Shown: piece by piece, positions 59,320 through 64,000 of the stretch
Position numbering within the stretch: position 1 is the stretch's first letter
Layout of the letters: every line of letters begins with the position of its first letter
Assembly (NCBI GenBank): GCA_963823755.1
Contig: CAWGMP010000028.1
Coordinates: 124,001 to 188,000 of the forward strand
DNA: 64,000 nucleotides
Source of the DNA: GCA-003244245 sp963823755
Lineage (GTDB): Bacteria > Actinomycetota > Actinomycetes > Mycobacteriales > Pseudonocardiaceae
Direction of reading: 5' to 3'
Made by a program: the position numbers and the translations under genes
The notes under the pieces: generated by a model
The model's input: the letters and a program-made list of their open reading frames with translations, nothing else
What the model was told of the DNA's origin: nothing
Database searches by the model: none

Positions 59320-61276
59320 CAGGGTCATCGTCAAAGTCGCGTCGTGGTGATCACCTCCTTCCTTGATCGCTGGTTAGACGCCGAGGAGTGTGAGGACTTG
59401 GTCTAGGCGGCGGCTCATTTTCTCGGTGGCTTGTTTGATGTTGGTCCAGCCGGCGAGGCGGAGGAGGCTGATCGCGATGTTTCTCATGGCGGCCATGATT
59501 TGCGGGGAGGAGCCGGTTCGGATTTGGGATCGGTCTTCGTCGAAGGTGACGTCGCGGACGTGGTGTTCGCGGTTTTCTATTCCCCAATGTCCGCGGTTGA
59601 AGGCCAAGACGTCGGCGGGGTTGGCTTGGTAGGTGGTGAGGCTGGTGATGCCGTATACGGTCTCGTTGCGCTGTGCGCAGTGGGTTGCCGTGCAGGTCGA
59701 ACACCTCGCGGGTGATCGCCCAGGCCTGGTAGACGCCGGGGAAGTTCAGGTCCGCGACGTGTGCGGTGGAGGTGATCGACCGGATCTCGTCGCGGCCGTG
59801 GCCGCGGTCAAACGTGACGTGGTGCAGGGGGGGAAAGCCCCGTCCGCGTCAGCGAAGAGGGCCTTGATGCTGTTACGCAGGATCGGTTGGTTGCGTTTGA
59901 CGGTGAGGACGTACTCCCCGTTTCGTTCCAGGATCTGCTCGACGTTGCGCCGGTGGACGTGGAGTGCGTCGGCGGTGACCACGACCCCCGAGAGGTCACC
60001 CGGGCGCTGGACCGTCGGGTTGGGCACCTGCGACCTGGTCGAGCAGGGGGATCATCTGGGCTTGTTCCCCGGTGTTCTCGGGGATTTTCCGCTGGCCGAC
60101 CACGACGCCTTCAGCGTGGGTGAGCGCGGAGAACAAGCGGACCTTGCCCGCCCCGGTGTCGATTTCCTCCCAGGAGCCCTTGAGTGTCTTGCCGTCCAGT
60201 GCCAGGCCCCGCCAGGCCTTGGGGGTCACGACCCCGGCCATGTACTTTCGCGTGTAGCCAGGTCCCGACGATGGTGTCGGCCTCATCGGCATCGACGTCT
60301 TTGACGGTGCGCCGGATCGTGGCCTCGCTGGGCGCGACCGGGCCTCCGGTGACCGGGTGGTGCCGGGCGCCTAACCGGGTCAGCGCCTCGGGGGGCAGGT
60401 CAGCGACATAGTCGGCGACCGAGCGGAAGCTGCGGGCGCCGCTGATCGTCGCGGCAGCGACCATCGTCAGAGTGGACGCGATCTGGTGGCGGATGCCTCG
60501 CTTGCTGCGCGGGTCGCTCAGTTCGCGCAGCGCGTCGAGCAGCCCGCCCGCCCCGCCCAGCTCCAGAGTGTTCACATCAGCCACGTCGATCGTCGCTTCC
60601 GATCAGCAGCGGGTGGGGAAACGTGGCGGACAAGATGCCGCTCGCGTCGCGGTGCAGGGGATACATCCACACCCGCTTGGGGTTTCCGTGATGGTGATAA
60701 GCACCCGCGGAGCGGGAGTACCCGAGCGTGGACCCGATCTGCTGCGAAGTTCGCGGCCGCATAACAGGCGCCGGTGTGCCGGGCGGGATCGGTGAACGTC
60801 TCGACAGCGAGCACCCGGTGCCCGTAAACAGCCAGGTAGTCGGTACTCAGGCGGGCCAGCACCCGCGAGAGCACCGCGGAGGCGAGGTTGGGTCGCCGGC
60901 CCGCGGGCAGCACACAAAACCGCTGATTGTTCGCGACATGCTTCAACCGCGCGTACTGCTGCTCACGCGACCACCCCAAGAACTCATCCCGGGCCCGACA
61001 CGACAACACCGCGGACCCGAACCCGGCCACCGCGACCCACTCACCGTCGAGCACCGCGACATAACGCAGGACCTGACCGGTCAACCGATGCCCGAGCCAG
61101 TGATGCTCCCTCAAGACAGCGTTGAAACGACCAACCTCATCCACAAAGATCGGCCGCACCACCACACCCGTCACACCGCCAGCCACCCACTACAACTACA
61201 GCCCGGACGCGAAAACGCCAGTCCCGGCGTGTCCCGCACCACCCAACCATGATCACGTGACTTTGACGCAACCCTG
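59320..61276 (-). mobile_element. ISAs1-family element with a DruA-like gene, decayed
   Basis: The element is 1957 bp. Its ends are CAGGGTCATCGTCAAAGTC (59320) and, complemented, CAGGGTTGCGTCAAAGTC (61276 inward), with an exact 10-bp duplication on both sides. It encodes a DruA-like domain followed by an ISAs1 transposase on the minus strand, broken by frameshifts. It split the MazG-like gene. Confidence 0.9.
59374..61186 (-). pseudogene. DruA-like (DUF4338) / ISAs1 transposase fusion, several frameshifts
   Basis: Order on the minus strand: VVRPIFVDEVGRFNAVLREH, HHWLGHRLTGQVLRYVAVLD, VANNQRFCVLPAGRRPNLAS and VLAVETFTDPARHTGACYAA (DUF4338/DruA); then, shifted, LGYSRSAGAYHHHGNPKRVW; then LLDALRELSDPRSKRGIRHQ and GVVTPKAWRGLALDGKTLKG (ISAs1, first Asp); GVVVTADALHVHRRNVEQIL (second Asp); and NRGHWGIENREHHVRDVTFD (Glu) to the end LDQVLTLLGV. 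At least four frame changes make it inactive. The frame 60572-61186 alone would give a 204-residue DruA-like piece. Confidence 0.87.
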
Positions 61277-61286
61277 GGCCACAAGG
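61277..61286. repeat. Target-site duplication of the DruA-ISAs1 element, right copy
   Basis: GGCCACAAGG, identical to 59310-59319. Confidence 0.9.
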
Positions 61287-61299
61287 GGCCATAGCTCCA

Positions 61300-62181
61300 A
61301 TGCTCGGTCTCGCCAGTGAAACTGGCTCCATCCTCAACGTTTACAAGAAATATCTCCGCGACGGCATCGATCTCAGCGCTAACCTAGACCTCTTGCGGGA
61401 GGAGCTTGGTGACCTTCTCTGGTATGTGGCCGCGATCGCGACCGCATGTGGACTCAGCTTAGACGAGATCGCGAGAGTCAATCTTGAACGCACGCGGGAT
61501 CGTTATCTTCCTCGGGGAGAGACATCAGACTTCAGCATTTTGCCGATCTTCGATGTGAACTATCCTGCGCATGAACGTTTTCCGCGTCGATTGACTGTTG
61601 AGTTCACAGAGGACAACATCAATTCAGACAGGCTCGTATCAAGAATGAGAGTAATCAGTGCGGAGCCGAACGTATTTCTCAACGGCCCGATCCAACTGGA
61701 AAGCGGCAAGCTAGCTGGTTTTCATGTGGGGGCCGAACTGGGCGACCCGCTGACGGATAACTCCCGCCGGTCTGACGCATACCGATATCACGACGCGATT
61801 CACCTCGGTTTTATGGCGGTATTGGGTTGGTCGCCAAATACTCGCTCATTGCTGCGGCTCAAGCGTAAATCCCATCCAATGACCGACGAGTGCGAGGACG
61901 GGGCGCGAGCAATTTTCGCCGAAGAGGGTCTAGCGGCCGTCCTATCTCGGTTAGCTAAGCGACGAATGGGTTTTCTCAGCGAGACGAATGTTGACGGCGA
62001 GGTAATCGATGTAGCTAAAGCCACTTCGGTCGATCTAGAAGTCGAACCCACGCCATCCTGGCTCTGGCGTCGGGCCATCTGTCATGGTTTTCAAGCGCTG
62101 CGAAACCTTGCGGAGAACAGAGGTGGATACCTGATTGCCGACCTAGACGTTCGCGCGCTCACATATGAGAAGGTGCTCTGA
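61300..62181 (+). CDS. MazG-like nucleotide pyrophosphohydrolase with C-terminal extension, N-truncated
   Basis: As it stands the frame gives 293 residues from ATG 61300; the original started at 59252. MazG-type enzymes cleave NTPs or modified NTPs to NMP and pyrophosphate. Seen here: MLGLASETGSILNVYKKYLR, then LREELGDLLWYVAAIATACG and LDEIARVNLERTRDRY, with the ExxE and ExxD metal sites. The next 220 residues are another domain (LDNSRRSDAYRYHDAIHLGF, CEDGARAIFAEEGLAAVLSR) I cannot name. The loss of 27 residues removes the first helix and may inactivate it; no ribosome site serves ATG 61300. Its stop overlaps the next start (TGATG). Confidence 0.8.
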   Translation: MLGLASETGSILNVYKKYLRDGIDLSANLDLLREELGDLLWYVAAIATACGLSLDEIARVNLERTRDRYLPRGETSDFSILPIFDVNYPAHERFPRRLTVEFTEDNINSDRLVSRMRVISAEPNVFLNGPIQLESGKLAGFHVGAELGDPLTDNSRRSDAYRYHDAIHLGFMAVLGWSPNTRSLLRLKRKSHPMTDECEDGARAIFAEEGLAAVLSRLAKRRMGFLSETNVDGEVIDVAKATSVDLEVEPTPSWLWRRAICHGFQALRNLAENRGGYLIADLDVRALTYEKVL

Positions 62182-62765
62182 TGGACGCAAAATTTCGCGA
62201 AGCAGTACGACAGCTTCATCGTCGCAAAGATGCAGCCTACAGGGATGCGTGGAAGAAACGTGGTGAGGTGCTGAGCATACTTGCCAACATCGCCCGTAAA
62301 GTAGGTAGACTTGAATACGTGCTCGATGGCGCGCCGACCACACAAGATGAATCACTCTTTGACACTGCTGTCGACCTCCTGGTCTACGCACTAAAGTACC
62401 AAACATATCTAGCCGACCAAGACAAGCGAGTTGCGGTTACCTTGTTTGCACAGAGCGATGTTGCACCCCCGTACAGCGACGGTCCTGCAGGCTTTGAAGC
62501 ATTGCTGGACAACATCAAGCTCGCACATCGCGAGCAAACTAATCAGGGACCGGTGAGTGCGGCAGCTTCAGGTTTAGACACCGCCTATGCCGAAGTGGCG
62601 AGATGCATCGAGGTGGGTGCAACGGTTCCCGTTACTACGCGAGCTGAGCGGGCTGCCATGCTGACCCACGCGGCTGGGCTACTGGTCGGTTCGCTGATAT
62701 ACGAGGCTTCCGAGCTGTACGGCGACTTCCTGCGTGTCAATTTGGATGGACATGATGCAAGTTGA
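62181..62765 (+). CDS. Nmad1-like (DUF1599) nucleotide-associated protein
   Basis: The 194-residue protein starts AVRQLHRRKDAAYRDAWKKR, then GEVLSILANIARKVGRLEYV and TAVDLLVYALKYQTYLADQD. This resembles the 'KN.DYG.AW...R....I..K..R' pattern of nucleotide-modification-associated domain 1 proteins, which are all-alpha relatives of MazG-type enzymes. The second half (FEALLDNIKLAHREQTN on) is unfamiliar. It is translationally coupled to the MazG-like gene and overlaps the TylF-like gene. Confidence 0.6.
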   Translation: MDAKFREAVRQLHRRKDAAYRDAWKKRGEVLSILANIARKVGRLEYVLDGAPTTQDESLFDTAVDLLVYALKYQTYLADQDKRVAVTLFAQSDVAPPYSDGPAGFEALLDNIKLAHREQTNQGPVSAAASGLDTAYAEVARCIEVGATVPVTTRAERAAMLTHAAGLLVGSLIYEASELYGDFLRVNLDGHDAS

Positions 62766-63545
62766 GGACTACGCCAAGCTGTTGGAAGATGTTGAGTACG
62801 AGCTATGCAGGGGACGGCGCTCAGTTGGTGTCCTTGGACTAACACCCGTAACGACGCAGCTTCTTCGATCGCTGGCGCCATCCGGTCTGGTGCAGGCTGT
62901 CCAAGCCGTGTATGTCCCGGATGGAGATCCAGCCTCACCTCACCACTTGTCGTGCCGGTACGACGGTTTGAAGCGCTGTCAAAAGCACAACATGACATAC
63001 TGGTCGTTGCGGCTGACGCTAACAAGGAAGACCTCTTACTCGCAGCGTTACCGTATATAAAGGGAATACCGAAGGTCATCGTGGCCGGCTACGGGCATCT
63101 GACATTTCGTGACGAACTTTTCCACGAGGAACTTGACCAGCTTCTTGTGCCGTCACTGGCCAACGGCTACCCCAATACGTTGACGCACTTGTATCAATGC
63201 CTTACCAATGCAGCCCGGCTGGGCATTAACGGGGCGGTGGCCGAATTCGGCATGTTCAAAGGTGGCACGACGATGTTTCTCTCACGCATAATCGAGAAAC
63301 TCGGTATGGATTGGTTAGTGATTGGTTTCGACACCTTTGGGGGATTTCCGCCGCGCCGGAGTCCACTCGATATGTATGATCATCCAGATTGTACATTTGC
63401 CGACCTGAGCGCTGTGAAGCGTTATCTTGATGGCAGGAACATTGAGATCGTGGTCGGCGACATAGTTGAGACTTGCAACCGGTTGAACGGCGAAGAGTTG
63501 GTACTCAGCTTCATCGACACGGACAACTACAACTCCGCCAGGGCG
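62752..63545 (+). pseudogene. TylF-like methyltransferase, frameshifted and 3'-truncated
   Basis: The first part (MMQVEDYAKLLEDVEYELCR, SVGVLGLTPVTTQLLRSLAP) loses its frame near 62950 where one base is missing in HHLS-VPVRRFEALSKA. It then continues DILVVAADANKEDLLLAALP, GAVAEFGMFKGGTTMFLSRI (SAM site), LVIGFDTFGGFPPRRSPLDM and LVLSFIDTDNYNSARAALE. That is the TylF/MycF class, including the metal-binding Asp-Thr-Asp. At 63545 it runs into unrelated DNA, and the frame then closes at 63782. Confidence 0.78.
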
Positions 63546-63731
63546 GCGCTTGAAGTGCGCAGTAAGGACAGGCCCGCCCACCACCTCCCGTCGCCCGGCA
63601 GGACGACGCCGATAGCCATGGGTCCAGGTCGCGAACGTACTGACCGGCACGTCCAGGTAGCGGGCAGCCTCGGCCACGCTGTACAGCGGCGTCACGAACC
63701 GGTCGAGCCCACCGCCACGCTCATCCTGCAC
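63545..63731 (-). pseudogene. DUF433-type antitoxin-like protein, N-terminal part
   Basis: GTG 63731 has GGAGGAGGTGG before it. The product reads VQDERGGGLDRFVTPLYSVA-EAARYLDVPVSTFATWTHGY, then GPVLTAHFKRRPG. This is the MerR-like N-terminal HTH of DUF433-type proteins, which often pair with PIN or similar toxins. It is cut at the junction with the TylF-like gene. Confidence 0.6.
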
Positions 63732-63864
63732 ACCCACCTCCTCCGGCTCCCCCAATACCAGCCAATGATGGCCCACGAATGACGATTGAGAAGCCGACGA
63801 CACGGCATGACGGCCGCCGGTGTGACAGCCCGGGTTGGTCGGGGCCAACACCAGCCGGCGTTGC
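63732..63864. other. Intergenic gap
   Basis: Between the DUF433-like fragment and the partial gene at the window end. No feature supported. Confidence 0.4.
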
Positions 63865-64000
63865 TCATCTCCGCTTCCTCCAGGCATCGATGAGGTAGGC
63901 GAGCGCGTCGCGGTCACGGCCGGCGCGTTGCAGCAGCAGCGCCCGCACAACGATCACCTCATCGGGGTTCAGGTGGCGGGCCGCGAGGCGGACGGCGGCT
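63865..64000 (-). CDS. C-terminus of a hypothetical protein (runs off the window)
   Basis: The minus strand ends AVRLAARHLNPDEVIVVRAL, then LLQRAGRDRDALAYLIDAWR-KRR and a TGA at 63865-63867. It is helical and consistent with a small all-alpha protein. The start lies beyond 64000 and the family is not recognisable from this part. Confidence 0.55.
   Translation of the reverse strand, partial: AAVRLAARHLNPDEVIVVRALLLQRAGRDRDALAYLIDAWRKRR

Noticed and set aside
60572..61186. Druantia anti-phage defence gene druA
   Set aside because: The DruA-like domain lies inside an IS with terminal repeats and a target duplication and continues into an ISAs1 transposase; no other Druantia genes are near.

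Overview
This is high-GC actinomycete chromosome. A SigD/ShbA-type sigma factor, DUF6247, an actinobacterial TadA partner gene, an ESX-like WXG100 operon and GTG-rich, overlapping operons all point that way. Pseudonocardiaceae or relatives is my guess, not a proof. Roughly the first half and the last 5 kb are accessory DNA full of mobile elements. The stretch from about 32.4 to 55.9 kb is ordinary chromosome.

Region 1 (1-9.2 kb). An XRE / nSTAND NTPase / 14-blade WD40 protein is encoded on the minus strand. An IS66 element cut off its 3' end; its 8-bp target duplication is intact and the missing end lies at 81-200. A small secreted protein is divergent from it. The start of the WD40 gene plus the divergent region is repeated in decayed form at 6.75-7.13 kb, ahead of a broken signal-peptide gene and a secreted RTX-like repeat protein.

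Region 2 (10.07-32.37 kb). This is a genomic island in the 3' end of tRNA-Ser(CGA). A 59-bp identical repeat of the tRNA 3' half bounds it, and paired TGCAACC repeats sit just inside both ends. It carries what I read as a RiPP cluster on the minus strand: short peptide, HExxH-type peptide hydroxylase, YcaO, methyltransferase, small membrane-anchored protein and polytopic membrane protein. Nearby are a JmjC/cupin hydroxylase, a decayed second JmjC gene, a GDP-mannose 6-dehydrogenase, a glycosyltransferase and an MFS exporter. Insertions include broken IS6 and IS982 copies and an ISAs1 element whose transposase gene is itself split by a Tn554-like two-recombinase element. No dedicated island integrase was found.

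Region 3 (32.4-43.5 kb). Housekeeping and cell-surface genes: tadA and its partner, an M20 hydrolase, prephenate dehydrogenase, an amidase, a glycolipid-binding-domain protein, a HesB-like protein, a WXG100-like/alpha-beta hydrolase/lipoprotein trio, a lipoprotein and a YbhN-type membrane protein.

Region 4 (43.6-51 kb). Regulation and stress: sigma factor, small secreted peptide, NarL-type two-component pair, STAS-HATPase fusion and a membrane-anchored Hsp70.

Region 5 (51-58.9 kb). A dipeptide/oligopeptide ABC operon. A second, largely deleted copy of the operon supplies the second ATPase gene; a DUF6247/RelE-like pair and pseudogenes lie between the copies.

Region 6 (59-64 kb). A MazG-like / Nmad1-like / TylF-like operon. 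Its first gene is split by a DruA-ISAs1 type IS with a 10-bp target duplication. Its last gene is frameshifted and truncated against an unrelated antitoxin-like fragment. Four nested or split structures were resolved by eye: in three (IS66, first ISAs1/Tn554-like, DruA-ISAs1), removing the insert restores a reading frame whose length divides by three.
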